Shown here: piece by piece, positions 8,723 to 16,852 of the stretch
Layout: each line of letters starts with the position of its first letter
Position numbering within the stretch: the stretch's first letter is position 1
Assembly: GCA_015485335.1 (NCBI GenBank)
Contig: WFTT01000074.1
Span: forward strand, 1-39,759
Direction of reading: 5' to 3'
Length of the DNA stretch: 39,759 nucleotides
DNA from: Robiginitomaculum sp.
GTDB lineage: Bacteria > Pseudomonadota > Alphaproteobacteria > Caulobacterales > Maricaulaceae
Made by a program: the position numbers and the translations under genes
The notes under the pieces: model-generated
The model's input: the letters and a program-made list of their open reading frames with translations, nothing else
Databases searched by the model: none
Told to the model about the DNA's origin: nothing

Positions 8723-9346
8723 ATGATCATTCAAGTTGTAAACAAAGGAATTGATGTCAGCGAAGCTCTGCGTACGCGCATTACCGAGCGGGTCAGCGAA
8801 GGGGTGGAAAAATACTTTAACCGTCCGTCCGAAGCCTTTGTTGTGATTACCCGGGATGGCAAGGGTTTTCGCGTTGATTGTTCATTGCATCTGCCCTCTG
8901 GTGCGGTTTTGCACACCCATGGTCAATCGGTTGACGATGCCTATGCGGCCGCCGATGAAGCCATCGTAAAGCTGGAAAAACGATTACGGCGATATAAACG
9001 AAAACTGCGCAATCATCACAAAAACAACAAAGGCGAGCTGCCTGCCGAAGAGGCCCCGCTATATGTGCTGGAAGCTGGCCGCAATGCGGTGAAATCTCTG
9101 GAAGAGACCGACGATGACGGCGTCGAAGCCGATGAAGAGATCGAAGATCCGGCCGAAACCGTTGTCATTGCGGAAAAAACCGCGGAGCTGCGCACGATGA
9201 GCGTTTCCATGGCGGTGATGGAGATGGATACCACCGATGCCCCCATGCTGCTGTTTCGCAATCTTGCGCATGGCGAGCTAAATGCTGTATACCGCCGACC
9301 CGATGGGCATATCGGGTGGTTAAACCCGGGGCAGGAACAGGCCTGA
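8723..9346 (+). CDS. hpf: Ribosome hibernation promoting factor, long form (HPF/RaiA)
   Basis: A 207-residue protein. Residues 1-105 are the HPF/YfiA ribosome-binding domain (DVSEALRTRI, HTHGQSVDDAYAAADEAI, KLEKRLRRYKRKLRNHH); about 110-150 is an acidic linker; the C-terminal 50 residues match the dimerisation tail of long HPF (PMLLFRNLAHGELNAVYRRP). Long HPF dimerises 70S ribosomes to inactive 100S particles in stationary phase. The ATG at 8723 has AGGAG with seven-base spacing; a GTG three bases upstream is less likely. It lies between rpoN and ptsN as in many proteobacteria. Confidence 0.94.
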   Translation: MIIQVVNKGIDVSEALRTRITERVSEGVEKYFNRPSEAFVVITRDGKGFRVDCSLHLPSGAVLHTHGQSVDDAYAAADEAIVKLEKRLRRYKRKLRNHHKNNKGELPAEEAPLYVLEAGRNAVKSLEETDDDGVEADEEIEDPAETVVIAEKTAELRTMSVSMAVMEMDTTDAPMLLFRNLAHGELNAVYRRPDGHIGWLNPGQEQA

Positions 9347-9440
9347 CCGCTTTGCTCGTCACGCGTTAGTTCCGGTAAAGCACTGATAATAATGGCATTG
9401 GTGAGGCCGCAAGGTCGTTCGCCAGCACTGAAAGTATACG

Positions 9441-9905
9441 ATGATCCTTCAGGACATATTGAAAAATGGTACCGTTGTGTCTGGCTTGCGCCCGACCAGC
9501 AAAAAACAGGCGCTGCATTTGGTGGCCACTCGCGCAGCGTCCAAGCTCGGCCTGGATACGGCTGAACTGCATAAAGCCATTCTGGAACGCGAACGCCTGG
9601 GTTCCACCGGCGTGGGCGGCGGCGTGGGCATTCCCCATGCGCGCTGTACGGGTCTGGACGCAATCACCGGTTTTTTCTTTCGGCTGGAAAACGGGATCGA
9701 TTTTGATGCCATTGATGATGCCCCGGTGGATCTCATTTTTCTGTTGCTGGCCCCTGATGAAGACGGGGCAACCCATTTACGGGCGCTGGCCCAGGTCTCG
9801 CGGGTGCTAAGACGGCCGGAAATGCGCCAGAAAATCCGCAATGCACCGGATGAGGATGCCATTATGGCGCTGCTGTGTGGGGAACCGCACAGTGATGCAG
9901 CCTAA
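9441..9905 (+). CDS. ptsN: Nitrogen regulatory phosphotransferase enzyme IIA (EIIANtr)
   Basis: A 154-residue EIIA-Ntr protein with phospho-acceptor histidine H66 in GIPHAR, preceded by RERLGSTGVGGGVG, and a PVDLIFLLLAP core with ATHLRALAQVSR. It receives phosphate from PEP through EI-Ntr and NPr and adjusts potassium, nitrogen and carbon metabolism by protein contacts rather than sugar uptake. It ends the lptC-ptsN cluster and is followed after 12 bases by a strong terminator. Confidence 0.95.
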   Translation: MILQDILKNGTVVSGLRPTSKKQALHLVATRAASKLGLDTAELHKAILERERLGSTGVGGGVGIPHARCTGLDAITGFFFRLENGIDFDAIDDAPVDLIFLLLAPDEDGATHLRALAQVSRVLRRPEMRQKIRNAPDEDAIMALLCGEPHSDAA

Positions 9906-9917
9906 CGCACAAAAAAA

Positions 9918-9946
9918 CGCCCTGTGTCGATAACAGGGCGCTTTTT
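9918..9946. terminator. Bidirectional intrinsic terminator between ptsN and cheZ
   Basis: CGCCCTGT (9918-9925) pairs with ACAGGGCG (9933-9940) around a 7-base loop, followed by CTTTTT. An A7 run on the left side gives a T tract for the minus strand, so it can stop ptsN (+) and cheZ (-) transcription. Confidence 0.9.
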
Positions 9947-9966
9947 ATGCAATCTGTAAGGGAAGA

Positions 9967-10653
9967 TCAGTCGAACATATTGTCGATGGCATCCTGACCC
10001 AGTTCCTCGTCGGAAATATCACCATCAAAAAGAGCATCAATGGCATTTTGTCCGGTGGCGGGGCCGTCAATTTGCGGTCCGTTAAGCAGGTTTTCCTGCC
10101 GCCATTGTTCTTTTTCATCGCTATCGTCTTCTTCGGCATCCAGAACTCCCATGACGGATGAAAACCGGGCAACCCGTTCTTCAATATGGGTCAGGGTGCT
10201 GACCACTTTGGATACCCGTTGGCCGGTAATATCCTGAAATGAGCAGGCTTCGATCATGCCCATCATTTTTTCATCAACCTGGGCCTTGTAATTTTCAAGA
10301 TTATCCGGCTCCAGCGCCATAATATCTTCGGCCAGGGTCATAATGGTTTCTGTGGCGGTTTCGGTATCGTTGACGACCGCCTCCAGCTCGGCACCGGCGG
10401 TTGGCAAGCGCGATTCGCGTATGTCATTGGGCCTAAGGGCCGCAATTTCATCACGGGTACGGGCGATATACTGGCCTATGTGCAAGAATTCACTATGAAT
10501 TGAGTTATCCAGCGAACCGAAAAACAGCTTCATGGAATCGACGAGGTTTTCAGCAAGACTGAGCACCTCCATCAGACGCGGATCGTCCAGGTCGGCGGCC
10601 TTGATATCATCCAAGGCGCCTCTAATTTTGGCAGCTACATCAGTTGCGGGCAT
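9967..10653 (-). CDS. cheZ: CheZ-like chemotaxis protein phosphatase
   Basis: 228 residues, mostly helical. The catalytic motif is clear: ACSFQDITGQRVSKV at 136-150, with D141 and Q145 in the positions of the E. coli CheZ acidic residue and glutamine that dephosphorylate CheY-P. The C-terminus has an acidic linker (171-185) and then two near-identical motifs, GQNAIDALFD (201-210) and GQDAIDNMFD (219-228). These resemble the CheY-binding tail of CheZ and the FliM N-terminal peptide. It lies 44 bases downstream of cheY on the same strand, with GGAG before its start. No other chemotaxis genes are nearby. Confidence 0.87.
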   Translation of the reverse strand: MPATDVAAKIRGALDDIKAADLDDPRLMEVLSLAENLVDSMKLFFGSLDNSIHSEFLHIGQYIARTRDEIAALRPNDIRESRLPTAGAELEAVVNDTETATETIMTLAEDIMALEPDNLENYKAQVDEKMMGMIEACSFQDITGQRVSKVVSTLTHIEERVARFSSVMGVLDAEEDDSDEKEQWRQENLLNGPQIDGPATGQNAIDALFDGDISDEELGQDAIDNMFD

Positions 10654-10697
10654 AATTTGCTCCAGTCATCAAACACTAAAAAAACCTGAAACAGGTA

Positions 10698-11087
10698 CTA
10701 AAAATCACCGATTACCGAGGCGATTTTCATCTTCAGTGTTGCTGCGTTAAACGGTTTAACGATGTAATTGTTTACACCGGCGCGCTTTGCCGCAATGACG
10801 TTTTCAGTTTTGGATTCCGCCGTAATCATAATAAACGGCGTTCCTTTGAGCTTTTCATCCCCGCGAACCTGCTTCAGCAGTTCATAGCCGGTCATTGGCT
10901 CCATATTCCAGTCGGATATTACCAGACCATAACCGGGGCCATCTTGCATTTTCTGATAGGCCTCTTCGCCATCGGCGGCCTCTTCAACATTATCAAATCC
11001 CAGCTGTTTGAGAAGATTTCGGATGATACGAATCATCGTCTTATAATCATCAACCACCAAGATGGGCATTGCCATATCGACAGCCAT
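10698..11087 (-). CDS. cheY: Chemotaxis response regulator CheY
   Basis: A 129-residue single-domain receiver with acidic pocket D13-D14, phospho-acceptor D59 (VISDWNMEPMTGYELL), T89 and K111 (IVKPF). The segment YKTMIRIIRNLLKQLGF is characteristic of CheY, which binds the flagellar switch when phosphorylated. The proline usually following DWNM is glutamate here, which as I recall is frequent in alphaproteobacterial CheY. The start at 11087 has GGAG upstream; in-frame ATGs at residues 5 and 7 are less likely. Forms a two-gene operon with cheZ. Confidence 0.93.
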   Translation of the reverse strand: MAVDMAMPILVVDDYKTMIRIIRNLLKQLGFDNVEEAADGEEAYQKMQDGPGYGLVISDWNMEPMTGYELLKQVRGDEKLKGTPFIMITAESKTENVIAAKRAGVNNYIVKPFNAATLKMKIASVIGDF

Positions 11088-11299
11088 TCTTCACTCCATT
11101 CACCACTGCCCTTCGGGCGTTTTTCCTGTTGCCGTCTTTAGTGCGGCGAGGATTAAGATAAACAAGCATTGTGAAGACGGAGTTAAAGCAAAGACGAAAA
11201 TTCCATGGTTTGTACATTCGCACCTAATTGTGATGTTGGCATTGATGCCCATAGCCGTTAGCGTGCGCCCCGAGTATTCATTATGAACGGATGGTATGA

Positions 11300-11743
11300 A
11301 TGAGTTCCGACCCAAGACATGGCTATTATCTGGAAGACCTAAAAGTTGGTATGTTTCACGAAGTCTCCCACACGGTTACCGAAAAGGATGTGGAAGATTT
11401 TGCCAGGATCTGCGGTGACTATAATCCCATCCATATGGATGAGGACTATGCATCCAAAACGCCGTTTGGTGGCCGCATAGCCCATGGGGCGCTGACGGCC
11501 TCTTATGTCTCGGCTATACTGGGCAATGATCTGCCAGGGCCGGGGGCTATTTTTATGACACTGGAATTGAAATTCCGCGCCCCGGTGCGTATTGGCGATA
11601 CGGTCATTGCCCGTGCCGAGGTAGGCGATATCAACGAGCGGCGCGGCAAGGTGGCCATGAAAGTGCAATGTTCGGTCGCAGGCAAAGTGGTTGTCAAAGG
11701 CGTGGCCGGCGTAATGGTGGAAAAAAGACCCGTGGCTGAATAA
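11300..11743 (+). CDS. MaoC-like (R)-specific enoyl-CoA hydratase family protein
   Basis: A 147-residue hot-dog fold protein. FARICGDYNPIHMDEDYA carries the hydratase-2 motif with its catalytic aspartate and histidine, followed by PFGGRIAHGAL. Related enzymes hydrate trans-2-enoyl-CoA to (R)-3-hydroxyacyl-CoA, feeding polyhydroxyalkanoate or fatty acid pathways; the chain length here is unknown. The ribosome-binding site is weak (GGATGG). Its stop TAA shares one base with the ATG of ribF, so the two genes are translationally coupled. The 212 bases upstream, shared with divergent cheY, hold no promoter I can name. Confidence 0.87.
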   Translation: MSSDPRHGYYLEDLKVGMFHEVSHTVTEKDVEDFARICGDYNPIHMDEDYASKTPFGGRIAHGALTASYVSAILGNDLPGPGAIFMTLELKFRAPVRIGDTVIARAEVGDINERRGKVAMKVQCSVAGKVVVKGVAGVMVEKRPVAE

Positions 11744-12708
11744 TGCAGATTTTTGACCAGTATACAGATATTCCACAGGCCGCCCGCGGTACCGCCATTG
11801 CCATGGGCAATTTTGACGGTGTGCACCGGGGTCACCAGCTGGTCATTAAAAGTGCGGCCCAGGCTGCACAAAAGCTGGGTGTCCCATTGGGGGTGGCAGT
11901 GTTCAAACCCCATCCGAAACAGTTTTTTCAACCGGGCAGCGCACCAGAACAGGTGCAAAGCGATGCGGCCCGGGCCAGAACATTAGAGGCCCTGGGCGTT
12001 GATTATCTGTTTGTGCTGCCTTTTGATCGCACCATGAGCCTGATGGACGATGAAACCTTTGTGCGCGATGTACTGGTGAAGGGGCTGGGCATTTCGCACG
12101 TCAGCGTTGGTGCCGATTTTCATTATGGCCGCGACCGGGTAGGCGATACTGCGTCTTTGCAACGTTATGGCAAGGCCTATGGCTTTGGCGTGGATATTGT
12201 CGGGCTGGATGGCGAGGCCGAGGAAAAGTTCTCTTCCAGTGCCATCCGGGCGGCGCTGAAGGCCGGCGAGCCGGAAAAGGCAGCCAAAATCCTGGGTCGT
12301 CCCTGGACCATGGAAGGGCTGGTAGAGCGCGGCGAACAGCGTGGCCGCACCATTGGTGTGCCAACGGCCAATCTTTCGCTGAATGATTATGTGCGCCCGC
12401 GTTTTGGGGTGTATGCCGGGCGGGCCCGCATAGATGGGCGCGGCGCGGCCTTGCCCGGAGTCATTAATGTGGGCGTGCGCCCCACGGTGGATGGGGCCGA
12501 AGAGCGGCTGGAGATTTATCTTTTTGACTTTGCTGGCGATCTTTATGGGCGCATGCTGGAGGTCTCGCTGGAGCACTTCATTCGCGATGAGAAAAAATTC
12601 TCTGGCCTGGAGGCCTTAAAGGCGCAGATTGCCAAAGATATCGAAACCGCGCGCACCTTTCTGGAACGGGATCAGGAAGTGAATCGGGAGGTAGACCGGG
12701 CTGGCTAG
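11743..12708 (+). CDS. ribF: Bifunctional riboflavin kinase/FAD synthetase
   Basis: 321 residues in two domains: an N-terminal nucleotidyltransferase (MGNFDGVHRGHQ, VGADFHYGRDR, FSSSAIRAAL; about 1-185) that makes FAD from FMN, and a C-terminal riboflavin kinase (GRPWTMEGLVERGEQRGRTI overlapping GVPTANL; GVINVGVRPT; about 186-305) that makes FMN. Length and motif order are standard. Starts at the last base of the MaoC stop codon and precedes ileS, an order conserved in many proteobacteria. Confidence 0.96.
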   Translation: MQIFDQYTDIPQAARGTAIAMGNFDGVHRGHQLVIKSAAQAAQKLGVPLGVAVFKPHPKQFFQPGSAPEQVQSDAARARTLEALGVDYLFVLPFDRTMSLMDDETFVRDVLVKGLGISHVSVGADFHYGRDRVGDTASLQRYGKAYGFGVDIVGLDGEAEEKFSSSAIRAALKAGEPEKAAKILGRPWTMEGLVERGEQRGRTIGVPTANLSLNDYVRPRFGVYAGRARIDGRGAALPGVINVGVRPTVDGAEERLEIYLFDFAGDLYGRMLEVSLEHFIRDEKKFSGLEALKAQIAKDIETARTFLERDQEVNREVDRAG

Positions 12709-12857
12709 CTTTGGTAAGTCAGTTTTATGGTTGATGATAATTTCATAGCGCAGAAATTAACACGAATTATCTAGCCGGACCATCGCCTGATTAGGTGGTG
12801 GCACCGGCTTGCAAAACCCATTATGCCTTCAAATATATTCAGATAAAAAGGTCCGCC

Positions 12858-15758
12858 ATGACGGATGATGTCCAAAGCCGCGATTATCGCGAAACGCTGT
12901 TTTTGCCCAAAACCGATTTTCCCATGCGCGCCGGTCTGCCCAAGGCCGAGCCAAAATGGCTGGAACGTTGGGAAAAACTGGACATTTATGGCCAACTACG
13001 TGCTGCCGCCAAAGGGCGCACACAATATGTGCTGCATGATGGCCCGCCATATGCCAACGGCCATTTGCACATCGGTACCGCCATGAACAAAATCCTCAAG
13101 GATTTTGTGGTGCGCTCGCACCAGATGATGGGGTATGACGCCAATTATATTCCCGGCTGGGATTGTCATGGCCTGCCCATTGAATGGAAGGTCGAAGAGC
13201 AATACCGCAAAAAGGGTCGTAACAAGGACGACATTCCCCGTAACGAATTTCGCAAAGAATGCCGCGATTACGCCGCCAACTGGCTGAATGTACAGCGCGA
13301 AGAGTTCAAACGTCTGGGCGTACAGGGCGAATGGGACAACCCATACACCACCATGAACTATGCCTCCGAGGCAGCCATTGCCGGTGAATTTTTGAAATTC
13401 GCCATGAGTGATCAGCTCTATCGCGGTTCAAAGCCGGTAATGTGGTCGCCGGTGGAACAAACGGCGCTCGCCGAGGCCGAAGTGGAATATGCCAATCATA
13501 TCAGCACCACCATCTGGGTGCGCTTTGCGGTAACCCAAGGCCCGGACGTACTAAAAGACGCTGCCGTTCTGATCTGGACCACCACGCCCTGGACCATTCC
13601 CGGCAACCGGGCCATTTCGTACAGCCCGAAAATTTCCTACGGGGTTTATGAGGTTACGGCAATTGACGATAGCGAGTTTACGCCGTGGTCAAAGGTCGGC
13701 GAAAAACTGATCGTTGCGGACAGTCTCTGGGAAGAGGTGGCCAAAACTGCCAAGATTTCCGCCTATGAACGTCTGGGCGATGTGGATCCCTCTGCCTTGA
13801 CCTGCGCCCACCCATTTGCCGGTCTTGGTTATGATTTTGAAATTCCGTTGCTTAGCGGTGATCATGTTACCGAAGAGGCCGGCACCGGCTTTGTGCACAC
13901 GGCCCCTGGCCATGGCGCCGAAGATTACGATGTCTGGCTGGCAAACGGATACAAGGACATTCCCGAAACCGTGGGCCCGGACGGGGCCTATTATGATCAT
14001 GTGCCGCTGTTTGCAGGTCTTCAGGTCATTCGCACCACCGGCAAGAAAACCGGCAAGGATGGCCCGGCCAATGGTGCCGTGGTGGATAAACTGATCGAGA
14101 CAGGGGCGTTGCTGGCCCGTGGCCGGATCGAACACTCATATCCGCATTCCTGGCGCTCCAAAGCCCCGGTGATTTTCCGCAATACCCCGCAATGGTTTAT
14201 CCCCATGGGCGCGGATGGTGGCTTGCGCGAAAAGGCGGTCACCGCCATTGAAAATACGCGCTTTTACCCGCCGCGCGGTAAAAACCGTTTGCTCTCCATG
14301 GTCGAGGGACGGCCAGACTGGCTGATCTCGCGCCAGCGCGCCTGGGGCGTGCCGCTGACCTTGTTTGTGAAAAAAGGCACTGGCGAGTATTTGAAAAACG
14401 AGACAGTGAACGCCCGCATTTTGCAAGCCTTTGCCGCCGAGGGGGCCGATGCCTGGTTTGCACAAGACGCACAGGAACGTTTCCTCAAAGGTCTTGTGGA
14501 CGATTGGGAAAGCTATGAGAAGGTCGAGGACATTCTGGATGTCTGGTTTGATTCTGGTTGCACCCATGTGTTCACGCTGGAAAACCGTGAAGGTCTGAAA
14601 TGGCCGGCTGATCTCTACCTTGAAGGCACGGACCAGCATCGCGGCTGGTTCCAGTCCAGCTTGCTCGAAAGCTGTGGTACGCGGGGCCGCGCCCCCTATG
14701 AAGGGGTGTTTACCCATGGCTTTGTCATGGCCGAGGATGGGCGCAAAATGTCCAAATCCTTGGGCAATGTGATTGATCCGGCCGATATCGCCCGCACCAA
14801 TGGGGTGGAAATCTTACGCCTGTGGGTGGCCTCATCCGATGTGCAGGAAGATATGCGCATGGGGCCGGAAATCCTGAAAACCGCTGCGGACAGTTATCGC
14901 AAAGTGCGCAATACCCTGCGCTATCTGTTGGGGGCCTTGCAGGGCTTTGATGAAGCCGAGCGGGTAGAAGCTGAAAACATGCCGTCGCTGGAACGTCTGA
15001 TGCTGCACCGTTTGTCGGTTATGGATGCCGAGGTCCGCGCCGCCTATGAAGCGCTGGATTATAAACGTGCGTTTTCGCTCTTGTTCACCTTTTGCAATGA
15101 AGAATTATCGGCGTTTTATTTTGATATTCGTAAAGACGCACTCTATTGCGATCCGCAAAGCTCAGATCGTCGGCTGGCGGCCCGCACGGTGATGGACCTT
15201 ATTTTCAACCGTCTGGTGATCTGGTTTGCGCCGCTGCTGCCCTTCACCATGGAAGAGGTCTGGCTGACCCGTTTTCCATCCGATGAGGGCTCGGTGCATT
15301 TGCAAACCTTCCCTGATACGCCCAAGGCGTGGAATGATTTTGCGCTGGCCGAAGACTGGCAACGCATTGCCACCTTGCGCCGGGTGGTGCTGGGGGCACT
15401 GGAAAAAGCCCGTGCCGACAAATTCATCGGCTCGTCTTTAGAGGCCATGCCAAAAGTGTATCTTAGCGATCCGGCAGACCGCGCCGCCATTACGGCCCAG
15501 GCCGAAGGCGATGAAGCGGCGTTTCTGGCCGATGTATTTATCACCAGCCAGGCGGTTTTGCAGAACGGTACGGCGCCGGAAAATGCATTTACCCTCCCGG
15601 AGGCACCGGGCATAGGGGCAACTATCGACAAGGCCCCCGGGATAAAATGCGCCCGCTCATGGAAGTATTTTGATCCGGCAACCGCCGACTCGGCCTATCC
15701 GGATATAACGCCCCGGGATGCCGCTGCGGTGCGGGCATGGGATGCGGCGCATGGCTGA
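12858..15758 (+). CDS. ileS: Isoleucyl-tRNA synthetase
   Basis: 966 residues. Class I signature 1 is at GPPYANGHLHIGTA (62-75), where the last histidine of HIGH is threonine; signature 2 is KMSKS in EDGRKMSKSLGN. The editing domain shows TTPWTIPGNRA and GTGFVHTAPGHGAEDY, and the WDCHGLP core is present. The bacterial C-terminal zinc ribbon is degenerate: KCARSWKYF keeps one cysteine of the usual four. The frame opens at 12795, but the ATG at 12858 has AAGG upstream and the expected TDFPMRA spacing. It overlaps lspA by eight bases. Confidence 0.97.
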   Translation: MTDDVQSRDYRETLFLPKTDFPMRAGLPKAEPKWLERWEKLDIYGQLRAAAKGRTQYVLHDGPPYANGHLHIGTAMNKILKDFVVRSHQMMGYDANYIPGWDCHGLPIEWKVEEQYRKKGRNKDDIPRNEFRKECRDYAANWLNVQREEFKRLGVQGEWDNPYTTMNYASEAAIAGEFLKFAMSDQLYRGSKPVMWSPVEQTALAEAEVEYANHISTTIWVRFAVTQGPDVLKDAAVLIWTTTPWTIPGNRAISYSPKISYGVYEVTAIDDSEFTPWSKVGEKLIVADSLWEEVAKTAKISAYERLGDVDPSALTCAHPFAGLGYDFEIPLLSGDHVTEEAGTGFVHTAPGHGAEDYDVWLANGYKDIPETVGPDGAYYDHVPLFAGLQVIRTTGKKTGKDGPANGAVVDKLIETGALLARGRIEHSYPHSWRSKAPVIFRNTPQWFIPMGADGGLREKAVTAIENTRFYPPRGKNRLLSMVEGRPDWLISRQRAWGVPLTLFVKKGTGEYLKNETVNARILQAFAAEGADAWFAQDAQERFLKGLVDDWESYEKVEDILDVWFDSGCTHVFTLENREGLKWPADLYLEGTDQHRGWFQSSLLESCGTRGRAPYEGVFTHGFVMAEDGRKMSKSLGNVIDPADIARTNGVEILRLWVASSDVQEDMRMGPEILKTAADSYRKVRNTLRYLLGALQGFDEAERVEAENMPSLERLMLHRLSVMDAEVRAAYEALDYKRAFSLLFTFCNEELSAFYFDIRKDALYCDPQSSDRRLAARTVMDLIFNRLVIWFAPLLPFTMEEVWLTRFPSDEGSVHLQTFPDTPKAWNDFALAEDWQRIATLRRVVLGALEKARADKFIGSSLEAMPKVYLSDPADRAAITAQAEGDEAAFLADVFITSQAVLQNGTAPENAFTLPEAPGIGATIDKAPGIKCARSWKYFDPATADSAYPDITPRDAAAVRAWDAAHG

Positions 15759-16257
15759 ACCCACTGCTGCCCGACCCCTTTGGCCCTTTGGGCTGGGCTT
15801 ATCGGCCCTGATCATTGTGCTGGACCAGCTCTCTAAATACTGGGTGCTGAATATCCTAAAATTGCGGGATCAGCCGCTGGGCCATATTGAACTGTCGAAT
15901 ATTTTTGATCTGACCTTTGTGTGGAATACCGGAGTCAGCTTTGGGCTGTTTCGGGCCGATTCCATGATCGGCAGACTGTTACTGTCCGCATTTGCATTGA
16001 TGGTCATGGCGGTCATGGTGGTGTGGCTTTGGCGTGCGGAACGCCGCCTGATCGCCGCGTCTTTGGGGCTGATTATCGGTGGCGCGGCGGGCAATCTGAT
16101 CGATCGACTGCGTTTTGGTAAGGTCGTGGATTTTCTCGATTTTTCAGATATTCACTTCATCTGGGTGTTCAATGTGGCCGATTCAGCGATCACAATTGGA
16201 GTGCTATTGATGCTGGCTGATGCTTTTTGGGTTGATCAGGCGCAAAAAGGTGTATGA
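15751..16257 (+). CDS. lspA: Lipoprotein signal peptidase (signal peptidase II)
   Basis: A 168-residue inner-membrane protease with four helices. DQLSKYWV (25-32), VWNTGVSFG, GAAGNLIDR (111-119), VVDF (D127) and NVADSAI (D144) are the conserved LspA blocks; D127 and D144 are the probable catalytic aspartates. It removes signal peptides from diacylglyceryl-modified prolipoproteins, such as the two lipoproteins encoded at 16316 and 20828. The ATG at 15751 overlaps the ileS end; upstream ATGs at 15718 and 15742 would add residues but are less like the family N-terminus. Confidence 0.95.
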   Translation: MAEPTAARPLWPFGLGLSALIIVLDQLSKYWVLNILKLRDQPLGHIELSNIFDLTFVWNTGVSFGLFRADSMIGRLLLSAFALMVMAVMVVWLWRAERRLIAASLGLIIGGAAGNLIDRLRFGKVVDFLDFSDIHFIWVFNVADSAITIGVLLMLADAFWVDQAQKGV

Positions 16258-16278
16258 TGCCCTTGGCTGGCGGGGGTT

Positions 16279-16297
16279 GTGCAGGTAAAACCTGCAC
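16279..16297 (+). repeat. Perfect hairpin between lspA and bamF
   Basis: GTGCAGGT-aaa-ACCTGCAC forms an 8-bp stem with a 3-base loop in the 58-base gap, ending just before the bamF ribosome-binding site (AGGAG at 16303-16307). No T tract follows. It may be an mRNA processing or stabilising element. Confidence 0.6.
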
Positions 16298-16315
16298 GAT
16301 CCAGGAGATATGATA

Positions 16316-16852
16316 ATGAACCGAACGCGCACAGCCCTTCTTATTCCAGCCGCTTTTGCCCTGCTACTTGGCGGTTGTGGGACGTTGGGTAATGGTAAAA
16401 ACCAGCCAGACGAGTTCAAGGTTCTGACCATGGCCCCGTTGGTGGTGCCACCGGAATATAATTTATTGCCGCCGCGGCCGGGCGAGCTTGGGATTGAAGA
16501 CCTTCGCGCCTCCGAGGCCGCCCGCAAGGCTATGCTGGGGCGTGCGCGCCCCGAGGCCATCGTCAGCCCGGGTGAACGGGCGCTGCTGGCCAATAGCACA
16601 CGCGGCAAGCTGGATCCGTCGATCCGTACCAAGCTGGATGCGGAAACACAGAAATTGACGGTAAAATCGAAAAACTTTGCAGACCGGATTTTGTTCTGGC
16701 GCAAGGGCGATACTTATATTGCCGATGAAACCATGCTGGATGCCGATGCCGAGGCCGAACGCCTTCGCCGTGAAAAACTGGTCAAGGGGGCCACGGGCGG
16801 TGGCAAAGTGGCGATTAAAAAGGGCGGCCGTATTCGCTTGCCGGGCCTTTGA
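16316..16852 (+). CDS. bamF: BamF-like (DUF3035) outer-membrane assembly lipoprotein
   Basis: A 178-residue lipoprotein: signal peptide with lipobox LLGGC, lipidated at C21, then PDEFKVLTMAPLVVPPEYNL. The phrase PPEYNLLPPRPGE is the hallmark of the DUF3035 family, named BamF after the Caulobacter BAM-complex subunit with BamC-like sequence. The role in beta-barrel insertion is inferred from the family. Of two in-frame ATGs, 16316 sits eight bases after AGGAG, while 16310 is too close. It follows lspA, the enzyme that would process it, and its TGA overlaps the next gene's TTG start. Confidence 0.75.
   Translation: MNRTRTALLIPAAFALLLGGCGTLGNGKNQPDEFKVLTMAPLVVPPEYNLLPPRPGELGIEDLRASEAARKAMLGRARPEAIVSPGERALLANSTRGKLDPSIRTKLDAETQKLTVKSKNFADRILFWRKGDTYIADETMLDADAEAERLRREKLVKGATGGGKVAIKKGGRIRLPGL

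Noticed and set aside
11088-11299. Sigma-28 or sigma-54 promoter for cheY-cheZ
   Set aside because: No TAAA-N15-GCCGATAA or GG-N10-GC arrangement is visible on the minus strand. A short GCCC/GGGC hairpin at 11107-11117 is too weak to call.
12709-12857. Possible riboswitch or T-box leader upstream of ileS
   Set aside because: I find no T-box sequence, specifier hairpin or terminator, and such leaders are not expected in this group. Only a poor promoter-like TTGCAA is present.
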